The notes under the pieces: generated by a model
The model's input: only the letters and a program-made list of their open reading frames with translations
Database searches by the model: none
What the model was told of the DNA's origin: nothing
Made by a program: the position numbers and the translations under genes
DNA from: SG8-4 sp964598225
GTDB taxonomy: Bacteria > Planctomycetota > Phycisphaerae > Sedimentisphaerales > Anaerobacaceae
Direction of reading: 5' to 3'
Assembly: GCA_964598225.1 (NCBI GenBank)
Contig: CAZRBG010000023.1
Coordinates: 11,483 to 75,482 of the forward strand
DNA length: 64,000 nucleotides
In this document: positions 52,544 through 62,833 of the stretch, in pieces
How positions within the stretch are numbered: the first letter of the stretch is position 1
Layout: each line of letters starts with the position of its first letter

Positions 52544-55039
52544 ATGAAGTATATGCTATCGCCGGCAATTTTAATCTTACTCGCTGTTCCCTGCGTGGGG
52601 ATTGAGGTGTACTTGGAGAATCCATTCTACTGGTCTCGCGATGGAAAGCCCATATTGCTCCTGGGTGGTTCGGGTGATGACAATTTGTTCCAATGGGCCG
52701 GCGCCGAGTTTGGTGATAAACTCTCCGAACACCTCGATCTGCTGATTTCGGTTGGGGGCAATTACGTGCGCAATTCGATGAATTCCCGGAATAACGCATG
52801 CGACGGCTACAACGACGACCACATGGCGTACCCTTTCAGGAGACTCGCCTCAGGCAAGTACGACTTGGACCAATGGAACGATGATTACTGGGGTCGTTTG
52901 GATATTTTTCTTGAGCAAACATACAAACGCAAAATCTACGTTCAGCTTGAACTCTGGGATCTTTGGGCCACTATCGGCAAGCAGGCTTGGTCGAAGCAGC
53001 CCTGGAATCCGGACAATAATGTCAATTACACCTACGACAATACCATGCTTAAGCGCAACTCGATCGGCCACAGACAGCCGTTCTTCAAAGCAGTTGCAGG
53101 CGATAAAATCGACCCCATGGTCAAACACTATCAGGATCGTTACGTCCGCAGGATTTGTAAAGCGACGCTGGACTGCGACCACATTCTGTATCAAATTGAC
53201 AATGAAAGCTCCATCGACTATGAAATAAGCGATTACTGGGCTCGATTTCTGCATTCGCACGCCGCTCGACGCGGCAGGAGGATATATGTTTGCGACAGCC
53301 GGCGGTACCATTGGCCGAGCACTTACGTAACCACGAATTTTCGCGACTGGAAAAACCCCGACATTCACCATCCGATACTTCATCCGGACCTGTATAACTA
53401 TTGCGATATCGCCCAAAACGGGGGCAATAAAGGGCAGGTACACTACGACAATCTCATCTGGTATCGATCCCGGTTGCAGGAACACAAGCCCCGCCCCATT
53501 AACCACGTAAAGATATACAAATTCGTTTGGCCCACAGGCACCAGGTATCATGACCGCCGGGAGGGAGGGACTACCGTCGCTACACGGCGCTTCTGGCGAA
53601 CGGTTTTCGGCGGCGCAGCGAGCGCCCGCCATCATCGCGACAAATGTGGTTTCGGATTGGGCCTGACTCCTCGCGCCCGGGCAGACATCAAAAGCATGCG
53701 TATGCTCACCGATGCCATGAACGTTTTCACGATGGCGCCCGATAATAGTATTTTTTCGGGGCGTGCTAAGAATGAAGCCTATGCCATGGTCCAAGCCGGC
53801 AGGCAATTCGCCGTTTATTTCACCGGCGAGGCGGACGGTTCAATAGACATCGATCTGCGTGAAGCCGACGCGCCGCTTACCATGCGATGGCTCGACATCG
53901 AGAACAGTCAATGGGAAACGCCGACGACGATTGTTCCAGGTATTCGTACTCTCGCGACTCCGGGACCCGGACAATGGGCCGCGGTGATTAAGAAAGCAGA
54001 GCACGTAGCCACGCCGGCAAATCCGAACGCTTCACCCGCGACATGGGCCGTTCTTAAATATTTTCACTCTCTGCCAAAAAGCACCAACAAGCGCATAGTC
54101 TCCGGCCAGTTTCTTGACCATGGAGCCAATGCCGGTCTCGATGAAATAGCCGAAGTGCATGAGAAAACAGGACTTTGGGTTGGAATGGTTGGAGGCGATT
54201 ATTATGGCGGCGGGCCCAGCCGCGGACCCAACAGCTTCTACAAAGATCCTCAGTGGACTGCGGACGCAAACTGGTCTGACACGAATCCCCTCTTCATCGA
54301 TTACTGGAAGCGGGGCGGCCTGGTGACGTTGTGTCTGCATGCTCCCAATCCTCAGACCGGCAACAGTTCCTGGATCAGGAAACACGATGATAAAATAGAT
54401 CTGACTGAGGTGGTCACTCCGGGCGAGTCCGCATATAAGGCATGGCTCCACCAACTCGACTGTGTCGCGCGGGGCTTGCAAGAACTTGAAGATGAGGGCG
54501 TGGTTGTGCTTTTTCGCCCGTTCCACGAGATGAACGGATTTTGGTTCTGGTGGGGCAGCATGAACACTCCGAGCGAATTCGTTAAGCTCTGGCGACACAC
54601 ATTCGACTACCTCACGTACACGAAGAAACTCGACAACCTGCTGTGGGTATACTCGGCGAGCGCACGCGACGGCTGCCTGGATTTCTATCCGGGCAACGAA
54701 TACGTGGATATGATCGGTGTCGATAGCTATGGCAGGACCATAGAGCAGATATGCAAGAATTGCTATGAGCAGCTTATCGCTCTCGGCAAGCCATTCGGGC
54801 TTACCGAGTTTGGTCCGTACAGACAGTTGAACTGGGCGGAAGATCCTCGCAGGGACTACGACTACGGCAAGTTCATCCGGGAAATGACCGAGCACATGCC
54901 CCTTTGCACCTCATTTCTGATCTGGCACCAGTATTACGGTTTGCAGTTCCAACGGAACGCTCAGCAGTGCCTTGAGCATCCGTGGACCGTGAACCGGACC
55001 GACCTTCCTGCTTTCGGACGAGCCGAGCGGATAAGGTGA
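52544..55039 (+). CDS. Two-module exported glycosidase: DUF4038-like barrel plus GH26
   Basis: 831 residues from the ATG at 52544 (AGGAATAATTCC before it), with a signal peptide. Module 1 (about 20-400) starts VYLENPFYWSRDGKPILLLGGSGDD and contains VQLELWDLWATIGKQ and ILYQIDNESSIDYE, as in DUF4038-type barrels. About 400-485 is a beta-sandwich (AYAMVQAGRQFAVYFTG). Module 2 (about 490-820) is GH26: RIVSGQFLDHG, MVGGDYYGGGP, FHEMNGFWFWWGS with acid/base Glu662, and FGLTEFGPY with nucleophile Glu755. GH26 enzymes include beta-mannanases. A single protein with two catalytic barrels suggests concerted attack on mixed glycans. Confidence 0.85.
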   Translation: MKYMLSPAILILLAVPCVGIEVYLENPFYWSRDGKPILLLGGSGDDNLFQWAGAEFGDKLSEHLDLLISVGGNYVRNSMNSRNNACDGYNDDHMAYPFRRLASGKYDLDQWNDDYWGRLDIFLEQTYKRKIYVQLELWDLWATIGKQAWSKQPWNPDNNVNYTYDNTMLKRNSIGHRQPFFKAVAGDKIDPMVKHYQDRYVRRICKATLDCDHILYQIDNESSIDYEISDYWARFLHSHAARRGRRIYVCDSRRYHWPSTYVTTNFRDWKNPDIHHPILHPDLYNYCDIAQNGGNKGQVHYDNLIWYRSRLQEHKPRPINHVKIYKFVWPTGTRYHDRREGGTTVATRRFWRTVFGGAASARHHRDKCGFGLGLTPRARADIKSMRMLTDAMNVFTMAPDNSIFSGRAKNEAYAMVQAGRQFAVYFTGEADGSIDIDLREADAPLTMRWLDIENSQWETPTTIVPGIRTLATPGPGQWAAVIKKAEHVATPANPNASPATWAVLKYFHSLPKSTNKRIVSGQFLDHGANAGLDEIAEVHEKTGLWVGMVGGDYYGGGPSRGPNSFYKDPQWTADANWSDTNPLFIDYWKRGGLVTLCLHAPNPQTGNSSWIRKHDDKIDLTEVVTPGESAYKAWLHQLDCVARGLQELEDEGVVVLFRPFHEMNGFWFWWGSMNTPSEFVKLWRHTFDYLTYTKKLDNLLWVYSASARDGCLDFYPGNEYVDMIGVDSYGRTIEQICKNCYEQLIALGKPFGLTEFGPYRQLNWAEDPRRDYDYGKFIREMTEHMPLCTSFLIWHQYYGLQFQRNAQQCLEHPWTVNRTDLPAFGRAERIR

Positions 55040-55175
55040 TCGATCTGTATGGATTAACGGCATCATGTCTTGAAATGTGAACTGACCGGAACCAGCTCTT
55101 TTAGTCCCTGATGTCTCTTTACGGATCATATTTGCGTGTGACACTATTTGCAGGTCAAGAACGGGACTTGCGTTC

Positions 55176-56831
55176 TCAAAGTTCCCTGTTCTCGGAGTTC
55201 CATTGTGGCTTGTATGGCCAGGGGAGTACGCTGGCGCGTTCTGCCCACGTGTGCCATTTGTCGGCCAGCTCGGCGACTTTTTCCGGATTCTCTTCTGCAA
55301 GATTATTCAGTTCGGTTCTGTCGGCCTGAAGGTCATAGAGTTCCCATGGCCCGCCGGGACCGTCGCAGACGAGTTTCCAGTTGCCTTCGCGGATCGCCCA
55401 GTTGCCTTCGTGCTCCCAGAAAATCGGCTCTTTGCGCTGAATTTCTTTTCCCTTGAAAGCCGGGACCAGGCTTTGGCCCTCCATAGGCTGAATTTTTCTG
55501 CCGTTGAATTGCTCCGGGTATGAAGCTCCGCTTACCTCGACACAAGTAGCCATTACGTCAATGATGTGCCCGGGATCGTGTACGAGCCGTGGTTTTCCAT
55601 TGATGCCGTTGGGCCAGTGTGCAATTAGTGGCGTTGCGATCCCGCCTTCATGAGTCCATTTCTTGTACTTTCTAAACGGCGTGTTGGATGCGTTCGCCCA
55701 TGCCAATCCCTGACTGCTGGAGCGGCCGGATTGCTTTCGCCACTGTTGGAAGTTTTCGATGCGATTCTCCTTGAATTTATAGCCGAACATCTGCCGCTCC
55801 GGCTCGGCGCTGCAGCCGTTATCCGAAAGGAATAATATGAGCGTGTTGTCATACGTGCCCATTTTCTTGAGCCGTTCGATCAATCGACCGATGTTTTGGT
55901 CCATATTGTCGATCTGCGCTGCGTATATCGCCCGTCGAAAATCCAGATTGTCCCGATCATCCTCCGAGAGCGATTCCCATTGCGGCGCGTCGCTCGGCGA
56001 GAGCGCCCAGCTATTCTTCAGGATCCCCATTTTCCTCATGCGCTGTAGCCGCTTCTCGCGAACGGGCCGCCAGCCGTCCTTGTATCTGCCGCGATACTTC
56101 TCAATATCCGCATCCGGCGCTTCCAAAGGCCAGTGCGGGCTGTTGTAGGCGAGGTATAGGAAGAACGGAGCATCCTTGCCGGCGGCCTCATCCAGGAACT
56201 CCAGGGCGTGGTCGGTGAAGACGTTCGTCGTGTACCATTCCTGGTCCGGGTGTAGCCGGTTGGGCGGATCGGCCGTCGGAGCGATAACCTGTTTGCCGTC
56301 CATGAAGACCGGACAGCCGGGCAGGACCTTCCAGTAACTGTCAACGTGCTTATGGATTCCGTAGAATCGATCAAATCCCCGTTGTGACGGATAAACGCCA
56401 TCGTCGTGCCCTACATGCCATTTGCCGGACATCATCGTGTGGTAGCCGGCCGTCTTGAGCACTTCCGCCAGGGTAACACAGTTCCGGCTAAGACGGCCAT
56501 GATACCCCGGTCCCTCGTCTCTGTACACCATGTGCCCGACGTCCGCCTGGTGCGGATACAGGCCCGTCAGCAGAGAGGCGCGAGTCGGACAGCAGCGAGC
56601 GGCGTTGTAAAACTGGGTGAAGCGAAGGCCGTTAGCAGCCAGACGATCCAGATTCGGCGTCTCGATCTCTCCTCCGTAACAGCCGATGTCCGAATAGCCC
56701 ATATCATCGGCCAGTATCAGGACAATATTTGGCCGGCTTCTTGTATTCCTCGCCCGGACATTGGCACATCCGGCCAAAGAAAACGAAAGCGAAAACAGAC
56801 CCGCCTTTTCCAAAAATCTTCTGCGGTTCAT
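55176..56831 (-). CDS. Tat-exported sulfatase, probable lipoprotein
   Basis: 551 residues. The leader has NRRRFLEKAG (twin arginine) and LAGC (lipobox). PNIVLILADDMGYSDIGCYGGE, TPNLDRLAANGLRFTQFYN, C80-C-P-T-R-ASLLTG (formylglycine site, Cys80), GKWHVGHDDGVYP and FLSDNGCSAEPE are sulfatase hallmarks of the arylsulfatase A-like group. It is convergent with the GH26 gene. It would act at the cell surface on sulfated glycans. Confidence 0.94.
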   Translation of the reverse strand: MNRRRFLEKAGLFSLSFSLAGCANVRARNTRSRPNIVLILADDMGYSDIGCYGGEIETPNLDRLAANGLRFTQFYNAARCCPTRASLLTGLYPHQADVGHMVYRDEGPGYHGRLSRNCVTLAEVLKTAGYHTMMSGKWHVGHDDGVYPSQRGFDRFYGIHKHVDSYWKVLPGCPVFMDGKQVIAPTADPPNRLHPDQEWYTTNVFTDHALEFLDEAAGKDAPFFLYLAYNSPHWPLEAPDADIEKYRGRYKDGWRPVREKRLQRMRKMGILKNSWALSPSDAPQWESLSEDDRDNLDFRRAIYAAQIDNMDQNIGRLIERLKKMGTYDNTLILFLSDNGCSAEPERQMFGYKFKENRIENFQQWRKQSGRSSSQGLAWANASNTPFRKYKKWTHEGGIATPLIAHWPNGINGKPRLVHDPGHIIDVMATCVEVSGASYPEQFNGRKIQPMEGQSLVPAFKGKEIQRKEPIFWEHEGNWAIREGNWKLVCDGPGGPWELYDLQADRTELNNLAEENPEKVAELADKWHTWAERASVLPWPYKPQWNSENREL

Positions 56832-57066
56832 ATAAATAACTCCATTTCGTGATAGTCACAGCCTGTAAGAGCAGGTTATTGCATCTTGTACAATGATGCC
56901 AACTTTCGCAACAAACTGCAAGAATTTGTACCCTCCGATCTACAAGAACAACGATTGCATGCCAGCGGGCTTTCTGGTATTATCACGTCAATTGTTAATC
57001 TCCGGATTCACCGGAGAACCTGGAAGAGAAACAAAAGTTGCAGCCTTTTATTGAGAGGACCGAAAA

Positions 57067-58944
57067 ATGAAACAAGCCGCACGAACACCCCAACAATCAT
57101 CTTACGCTCTTATCTTCTTATCTTCTTGTCTTCTTGGGCCGTTGCTGTTGCCGGCCGGCGTTCGTGCGGCACTGCCTGAGACCGCCAAACTCCTGCCGCC
57201 CGATACGGCTTTCGTGGTGAAGATCCGGAACTTCAGCCAGCTCAGGGAGCAGTTCGAGAAAACCGATCTTTTCAACCTTTATAAAGACCCTTCGATGGCG
57301 CCCTTCGTAAACGATTTCAAGAAGAAATTGAAAGAGAAAATCGAGAAAGAAGATAGTGAATTGGCCAAAATAGTCACCGATGCCGCAACATTTCCGGAAG
57401 GCAAAGTGGCCGTCGCCCTCGCGCTCAACGCCGAGACTCTCGATACCAAGCAGCCCCCCATTATGTTTATAGCCGAATGGGGCGGTAATGCCGGGCAGGT
57501 CAGGGACATGGTCAATGAGGTCGTCGCCAAAGCCGTCGAGGAAAAGGGCGCCCGCAAAGAGACTGAGGATTACCGCGGCGTCGGCATTACTTCGATAACG
57601 GGAAAGTCATCCGATGCAGTCAGCTATTGCTTTATCGACGACGCCATGATCTTGTCGGGCAATCCCGAAACCATGAAATTCGTCATCGCCCAGGCCAAGG
57701 GCGCCGGCAGCCAGACGCTCGCCGACAGCGACAATTACAACTCCACGCTCAGAGCGGTAAAGTCGTCCGGCGCCGGCGAGATAGACGTTTACGTAAACAT
57801 AAAGCATATCATGCAGACCGTTACAGCCAAGGACGAGGCCGGCAAAGTCAAGCCGATTTTGACCAACCTCGGCCTCGACAATGTAACATCTTTCGGGCTT
57901 TCGATCGACGTCGGCTCCGGCCCGGGCGGAACTTCCTCGGGCAAAGCACTGCTGAAAATCGACGGCGCCAAGAAGGGCATCAGCAAGCTGCTCGAAGTCG
58001 AGTCAGGCCCGATTCGAGTTCCTCGTTTCGTCTCGGAATCGGTCAACTCGGTTTCGGTTGTGAATCTGGACATGAAGAAGGCGTTCGATGAGATGGTTAA
58101 AATCCTAACCGCCTTCTCGCCGCAGATGGCGATGATGCTGAACATGCCGCTCTCGCCGCCGGGACAGCAGGGTGAGCCCCCGTTGCAGTTAAAGACCGGC
58201 ATCATCGACCACCTCGGCTCGCAGATTGTCGTCGCCCAGAACATAGACAAATCCGCCCAGGGGGGGCCGAAGCCCGAGTCACTCGTCGCGCTGGCGGTAA
58301 CCAATCGCGCTTCGCTCGAAAAGACTCTGCTGTTCATTCACAGCGGCATGATAGCTCCCGGCAAGCCCGACGCCCGGCGGGAGCTGCTCGGCCACACGAT
58401 ATATTCCGTTGATCTCGCCGGTATGATGGGCGGCATGGGCGGGCGTGGATCGAGGTCGCCGATGATGCAGGGACCGGGCGGAGCCGGGATGCCGGGGATG
58501 CCAAAACTGGCGTTCACAGTTACCGATACGCATCTGATTTTCGCCAGCGAGGACGCCGTCGAAAGAGCTATCCGCACCTTGAGCAGCAGCGGCAATCAAT
58601 CAGTCGCCTCGACCGAATGGTTCTCGCAGGCGAAAGCGACCATCCCTTCAAGCGTTGGTCTTGCCGGCCTGCAAAACACCGAAGCTTCAATGGAGGCCGT
58701 CTGGTCGGCACTTCGGAATATGAAGATGCCCAACAAAGGCGGAGGCAGGGCCACGGCTAATCTCGGTCTGGCCGGGGCGGCTTCGCCGGAGATGATGCTC
58801 TCGCAGATGGCCGGCGATCTGGTCGATTTCAGCCTGCTGCCGAATTTCGACGCCGTGCGAAAGTATTTCGGCCTGTCCGCCTCTTACGGCATCTCCAGGC
58901 AGGACGGCTTCTTCTTCGAGTTCAAGTACATAAACCCGAAATAG
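57067..58944 (+). CDS. Exported DUF3352-like protein
   Basis: 625 residues with a signal peptide (about 1-34). LPETAKLLPPDTAFVVKIRNFSQLREQFEKTDLF and later VSYCFIDDAMILSGNPETMKFVI, VEIDVYVNIKHIMQ-type segments and SVVNLDMKKAFDEMVKIL repeat the pattern of DUF3352 proteins, which are exported and of unknown role. A Gly/Met-rich stretch (about 455-480, MMGGMGGRGSRSP) precedes a second similar unit with LAFTVTDTHLIFASEDAVERAI. No catalytic motif is visible. It is followed on the same strand, after a palindromic repeat, by the lyase candidate. Confidence 0.62.
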   Translation: MKQAARTPQQSSYALIFLSSCLLGPLLLPAGVRAALPETAKLLPPDTAFVVKIRNFSQLREQFEKTDLFNLYKDPSMAPFVNDFKKKLKEKIEKEDSELAKIVTDAATFPEGKVAVALALNAETLDTKQPPIMFIAEWGGNAGQVRDMVNEVVAKAVEEKGARKETEDYRGVGITSITGKSSDAVSYCFIDDAMILSGNPETMKFVIAQAKGAGSQTLADSDNYNSTLRAVKSSGAGEIDVYVNIKHIMQTVTAKDEAGKVKPILTNLGLDNVTSFGLSIDVGSGPGGTSSGKALLKIDGAKKGISKLLEVESGPIRVPRFVSESVNSVSVVNLDMKKAFDEMVKILTAFSPQMAMMLNMPLSPPGQQGEPPLQLKTGIIDHLGSQIVVAQNIDKSAQGGPKPESLVALAVTNRASLEKTLLFIHSGMIAPGKPDARRELLGHTIYSVDLAGMMGGMGGRGSRSPMMQGPGGAGMPGMPKLAFTVTDTHLIFASEDAVERAIRTLSSSGNQSVASTEWFSQAKATIPSSVGLAGLQNTEASMEAVWSALRNMKMPNKGGGRATANLGLAGAASPEMMLSQMAGDLVDFSLLPNFDAVRKYFGLSASYGISRQDGFFFEFKYINPK

Positions 58945-58969
58945 AATTGGATTAGCAGGTCGGGTGGCC

Positions 58970-59026
58970 GTAGGGTGGGGCTTGCCCCACCGCCGGGTGG
59001 CAGAGATGGTGGAAGCCCCACCCTAC
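58970..59026. repeat. GTAGGGTGGGGC palindrome
   Basis: Arms GTAGGGTGGGGCTTGCCCC and GGAAGCCCCACCCTAC form a hairpin in the gap between the DUF3352-like and lyase genes. It is related to the 21913-21969 palindrome and causes a false frame extension of the lyase gene. Confidence 0.85.
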
Positions 59027-59086
59027 ACGCGGTTATCCGGTAACCTGTCGTTTCCAGTTACGCCGTGGGGCGTTACGAGGATGTCT

Positions 59087-60973
59087 ATGAATTATCTCTG
59101 TGTGCGAGCCTTGATCGTATGGTTTCTGGCGTTGTGCCTGCCGGCTCTCTGCTCGGCCGCCGACTTGTTCTCATCGCAGCAGCAGAAGGACGCTTTCCTC
59201 AGAGTGCTTGAAAAGCAGGACAAGAGACACGACCCGGCCGAACAGATGATCCGCCGGCCGTTTTCCTCTCCGGGCTATCATACCACCCTCAAGGGCGGCC
59301 ACGTCCACCCAACGCGGGATTCGCTCAGATACGCCGTGGCGCTGCTCGATTCGGGCGAACCGGGTCGCCTCGAACGTGCCCGGAAGATCCTCCGCCGCGT
59401 CATCGCGCTTCAGGACCAGGATCCCGAAAGCCGAACGTACGGCATCTGGTCGTGGTTCATGGAAGAGCCGCTGGAGAAAATGTCGCCGCCGGACTGGAAC
59501 TGGGCCGATTTCTGCGGCACGCAACTGCTCCAGGTTGCCATCGACCATAAAGATCGCCTCGACGCCGACTTGCAGCGCCAGGTCAGAGAGTCCATCCTCC
59601 ACGCATGCGGCGCCATCAAGAAGCGAAACGTCGGCCCCGGCTACACGAACATCGCGATCACGGGCGCATACGTGACTCTCGTCGCCGGCGAACAATTCGA
59701 CAACAAAGAGTTTGCCGACTACGGCAAGGCCCGGCTCAAGAGATTCTACGACCACACGTTCTCGCAGGGCTCGTTCAGCGAGTACAACAGCCCGACCTAC
59801 AGCATCGTCGCGATCACCGAGCTGTCACGTATGCTCCGGCACGCCAAAGACGCCGATTCGCGAAAGCTGCTCGATGAACTCAACCGCTTAGCCTGGAGCC
59901 ATGTTGCACGCCACTTCCACGCCCCGACAAATCAATGGGCGGGACCGCACAGCCGGTGCTACTCGACCCTGCTTCGCGACAGCACCCGCGCATACATCCA
60001 GCGCGCCACGGACGGCAGGGTTAGCTACATGCCGCAGAGCGAAGCGCTCGAAAGCCTCAACGCCCACCGAATCGGCGCCAAGTGTCCGCCGGATTTGCTC
60101 AGCTACTTCACCGAGCTTCCCGAGCCGCGAGTTGAGACAGAAACCTTCGCGAAAAACGCCCCCGACCGGCACGACATCATCGGAACGACCTACCTTCATC
60201 CCGACTACACGCTCGGCTCGGTCAACATCGGCGATTTATGGAACCAGCGCCGCCCGCTGCTGGCCTACTGGAAGACCGATGACGGCACAGTCGCGATGCG
60301 CCTGCGCTGCCTGCACGACGGTTACGATTACTCCAGCGCGAGCATCTTCACCGTCCAGGACAAGGGCGACATCTTAGGCGCCGTAGTCTTCGCCACCGAC
60401 CGCGGCGACACCCACATCTCCTTAGACCGAATCAAAAACGCAACAATAAAAGCCAAAGACCTCCGCCTGCGATTAGAATTCGAAGGCGCGATAGATAAGC
60501 TGAGACTTCCTACCATAACGAATCCGGCCAAGATCATGCCCGTCAATTTCTCCTCAGGCCCGATCCATGGAATATTCCATATAAGTTGGGCGAAATTTGA
60601 CGACCTGCCGATCAAAACCGAAATTGGCCGCGATGCGAATTCTGCATGGATAGATATAATTCTCTATGAAGACGCTGAGCGAGAGATTTGCTTTAACGAT
60701 ATCACAGAAGCCGGGGTATTTTTCGCTTTGTCAATTCGCAGCACAGACAATGAACAGCCTCTGGCCAAGCCAAATATTTTATTAAAAACCTCGGACAGCT
60801 TGGTCACAAACAATCCGAAAAAGCCAAGACGTGAGAATCCAAGCTGGCGGCGACGCAAGAAACCTGTCTTGGAGTTGTCAGTTCCGGTAGAACCACTTCC
60901 AACCAAAACACAAAGAAAATCTTCTTCAGCCCGAATTGGCAGTGTTAATCCATGGAAGACAACTAACCGATAA
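59087..60973 (+). CDS. Exported heparinase-like / alpha-alpha-barrel lyase candidate
   Basis: 628 residues from the ATG at 59087, which has GAGG six bases upstream; an ATG two codons earlier is possible. A signal peptide (LIVWFLALCLPALCSA) is followed by a helical region (about 60-330) with GYTNIAITGAYVTLVAGEQF, SQGSFSEYNSPTYSIVAITEL and HARHFHAPTNQWAGPHSRCY, as in the toroid domain of heparinase II/III- and alginate-lyase-type enzymes, with Asn, His and Tyr as candidate catalytic residues. The rest is beta-rich. The family is inferred from form; a non-lyase role is possible. Confidence 0.6.
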   Translation: MNYLCVRALIVWFLALCLPALCSAADLFSSQQQKDAFLRVLEKQDKRHDPAEQMIRRPFSSPGYHTTLKGGHVHPTRDSLRYAVALLDSGEPGRLERARKILRRVIALQDQDPESRTYGIWSWFMEEPLEKMSPPDWNWADFCGTQLLQVAIDHKDRLDADLQRQVRESILHACGAIKKRNVGPGYTNIAITGAYVTLVAGEQFDNKEFADYGKARLKRFYDHTFSQGSFSEYNSPTYSIVAITELSRMLRHAKDADSRKLLDELNRLAWSHVARHFHAPTNQWAGPHSRCYSTLLRDSTRAYIQRATDGRVSYMPQSEALESLNAHRIGAKCPPDLLSYFTELPEPRVETETFAKNAPDRHDIIGTTYLHPDYTLGSVNIGDLWNQRRPLLAYWKTDDGTVAMRLRCLHDGYDYSSASIFTVQDKGDILGAVVFATDRGDTHISLDRIKNATIKAKDLRLRLEFEGAIDKLRLPTITNPAKIMPVNFSSGPIHGIFHISWAKFDDLPIKTEIGRDANSAWIDIILYEDAEREICFNDITEAGVFFALSIRSTDNEQPLAKPNILLKTSDSLVTNNPKKPRRENPSWRRRKKPVLELSVPVEPLPTKTQRKSSSARIGSVNPWKTTNR

Positions 60974-61075
60974 CTAATCCCCAGTATTTGTTCATTCATC
61001 CACTGAGAATTCCAACTATTGGTAATACCTTGAATGCATCTGGAGTTCGTAAAGATTTATGCTCGAATATTGTTT

Positions 61076-62626
61076 TTAGCCACGACAAGCTTTCCACCAA
61101 GCTTCCCACATTGCGGCCATTTGTTTGGCTCTCGCGGGATGTTGGGACGCAAGGTTGTGGAGTTCGGTTCGGTCGTTCTCTAAGTCGTATAGTTCCCAGC
61201 CGGAGTTGCCCAGGCTTACGAGCTTCCATTTGCCGGTTCGGATGGCTTTTGCTCTGCCGAATTGCCAGTAGAGGACGTCGTGGGGTTTTCGTTGCTTGCC
61301 CCGGAAGATCGGGAGCAGGGATTTTCCGGCGATTGGTTTGGTCTTTCGGCCGTTGATACGTTCCGGGTAGCTCGCGCCGGCGATTTCCATGAAAGTCGGC
61401 ATGATGTCTATTATGTGGCCGACCTGGTCGGTTTTTGTGCCCGGTTCGATGACGCCGGGCCAGTAGGCTATGAAGGGGGTGCAGTTGCCGCCGTGGTAAT
61501 CGGTGGATTTGTACTTGCGATATGGTGAATTGCTGGCATTGGCCCATGCCGGGCCGAGGCAGCGGTAGCCCTCGACGGGGCCGGGCGGGATGTTCGGCGT
61601 TCTGTCGGGCGTTTCGGGACAGCCGCCGTTGTCGGCGAGGAACAATACGAGCGTATTTTCCCATTTGCCGATCTGCCTGACCTTCTCAAACACTCTGCCT
61701 ATAGCCTGGTCCATGCGGTCGACCATCGCGGCGTAAACCGCCATTCGCAGGTCGGCATCGTCTTTCTGCTTTTCGCTGAGCGAGTCCCAGGGCGGCACGC
61801 CCTCGTCTCGCGGCGACATAGCGTATTTGGGATCGAACATGCCGATCTCGATCTGCCGCTCGTAGCGCCTGCGGCGGAGCTTATCCCAGCCGATCCGGTA
61901 CTTGCCGCGATACTTTGCGATGTCCTCGGGCCAGGCGTGCAGCGGGTAATGCGGTGCGGTCTGCGGCAGATAGAGCAGGAACGGCTTGCTCTCGTTCTTA
62001 TACTCTTCGAGCCGGTCGATGGCGTAGCCGGCGAAGGCGTCGGTCGTGTAGAAATCCTTATCCTCGGGGGTGTAGCCCATGATAACCTTGTCTTCAATGG
62101 CCCAGCGGCGGGGGGATTTGCGTTTTCTGCCGGGCTTGCCCTCGCCGGGCCGCGCCTTGATGCCGGGATTCCAGAAGTTGCAGCAACCGTCGGCCAAGCC
62201 ATAGTAGCGGTCGAAGCCGCGAGACGTCGGCAACGGTCTTTGATGCCACTTGCCCGAGATCAGCGTACGATAACCGGCGGCGCGCAGGACTTCGCCGAAT
62301 GTGGCGCCGTGCTCCATGTTCTGCGTGCCGACGGCCTGGTTGTACTGGCCGGTCAGGAGGGTTGCGCGGGTGGGAGCACATTTGGCACAGTTATAGAACT
62401 GGGTGAAGCGCATGCCGCCTTCGGCCAGCTTGTCGAGGTTGGGCGTATTGATTTCGCCCCCGTAGCAGCCGATGTCGGAGTAGCCCAGGTCATCGGCCAT
62501 GATGAGGATTATGTTGGGGCGGGAGCTTTTTGGGGCGGCGGCTCTAAGATATCCGGGTAGGGCAAGCGAGGCTGCGCCCAGTCCGATGGTCTTGAGAAAG
62601 TTGCGTCTTGTTTGGGTGGTGTACAT
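61076..62626 (-). CDS. Tat-exported sulfatase
   Basis: 516 residues from the ATG at 62626 (GGAG before it); 40 further upstream codons in frame are not needed. TTQTRRNFLKTIG is a twin-arginine leader. PNIILIMADDLGYSDIGCYGGE, C83-A-P-T-R-ATLLTG (formylglycine site), SGKWHQRPLP and FLADNGGCPETPD identify an arylsulfatase-type enzyme. It is similar to the 55176 sulfatase in several blocks (TPNLDKLAEGGMRFTQFYN), so the two are paralogues. It is convergent with the lyase candidate. Confidence 0.94.
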   Translation of the reverse strand: MYTTQTRRNFLKTIGLGAASLALPGYLRAAAPKSSRPNIILIMADDLGYSDIGCYGGEINTPNLDKLAEGGMRFTQFYNCAKCAPTRATLLTGQYNQAVGTQNMEHGATFGEVLRAAGYRTLISGKWHQRPLPTSRGFDRYYGLADGCCNFWNPGIKARPGEGKPGRKRKSPRRWAIEDKVIMGYTPEDKDFYTTDAFAGYAIDRLEEYKNESKPFLLYLPQTAPHYPLHAWPEDIAKYRGKYRIGWDKLRRRRYERQIEIGMFDPKYAMSPRDEGVPPWDSLSEKQKDDADLRMAVYAAMVDRMDQAIGRVFEKVRQIGKWENTLVLFLADNGGCPETPDRTPNIPPGPVEGYRCLGPAWANASNSPYRKYKSTDYHGGNCTPFIAYWPGVIEPGTKTDQVGHIIDIMPTFMEIAGASYPERINGRKTKPIAGKSLLPIFRGKQRKPHDVLYWQFGRAKAIRTGKWKLVSLGNSGWELYDLENDRTELHNLASQHPARAKQMAAMWEAWWKACRG

Positions 62627-62714
62627 ACCATTCTCCTTGCGCAAGCGGTCGTACCTATTTTCATCGGCGCTTATTCTAACCAGTTTATTGAGAATGGTCA
62701 AATATTGAAAAACC

Positions 62715-62823
62715 GTTCGTAGTGTGACCGTAAGAGCCTGCCCCATTCGACTTCGCTCAGGGCAGGCTCTGAGCTTGCCGAAGGGGCATTTTCAAAAAAA
62801 CGCCTCACGGCGTCACTACAAAC
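62715..62823. repeat. Element A, copy 2 (MITE-like)
   Basis: GTTCGTAGTG (62715-62724) and CACTACAAAC (62814-62823) as inverted ends, with internal palindrome GAGCCTGCCC...GGGCAGGCTC and an AACGCC/GGCGT stem near the right end. Copy 1 is at 49755-49857. Confidence 0.85.
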
Positions 62824-62833
62824 CGATGAAAAG

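Noticed and set aside
58964..59086. Longer N-terminus for the lyase candidate
   Set aside because: The extension translates the GTAGGGTGGGGC palindrome and destroys the signal peptide.
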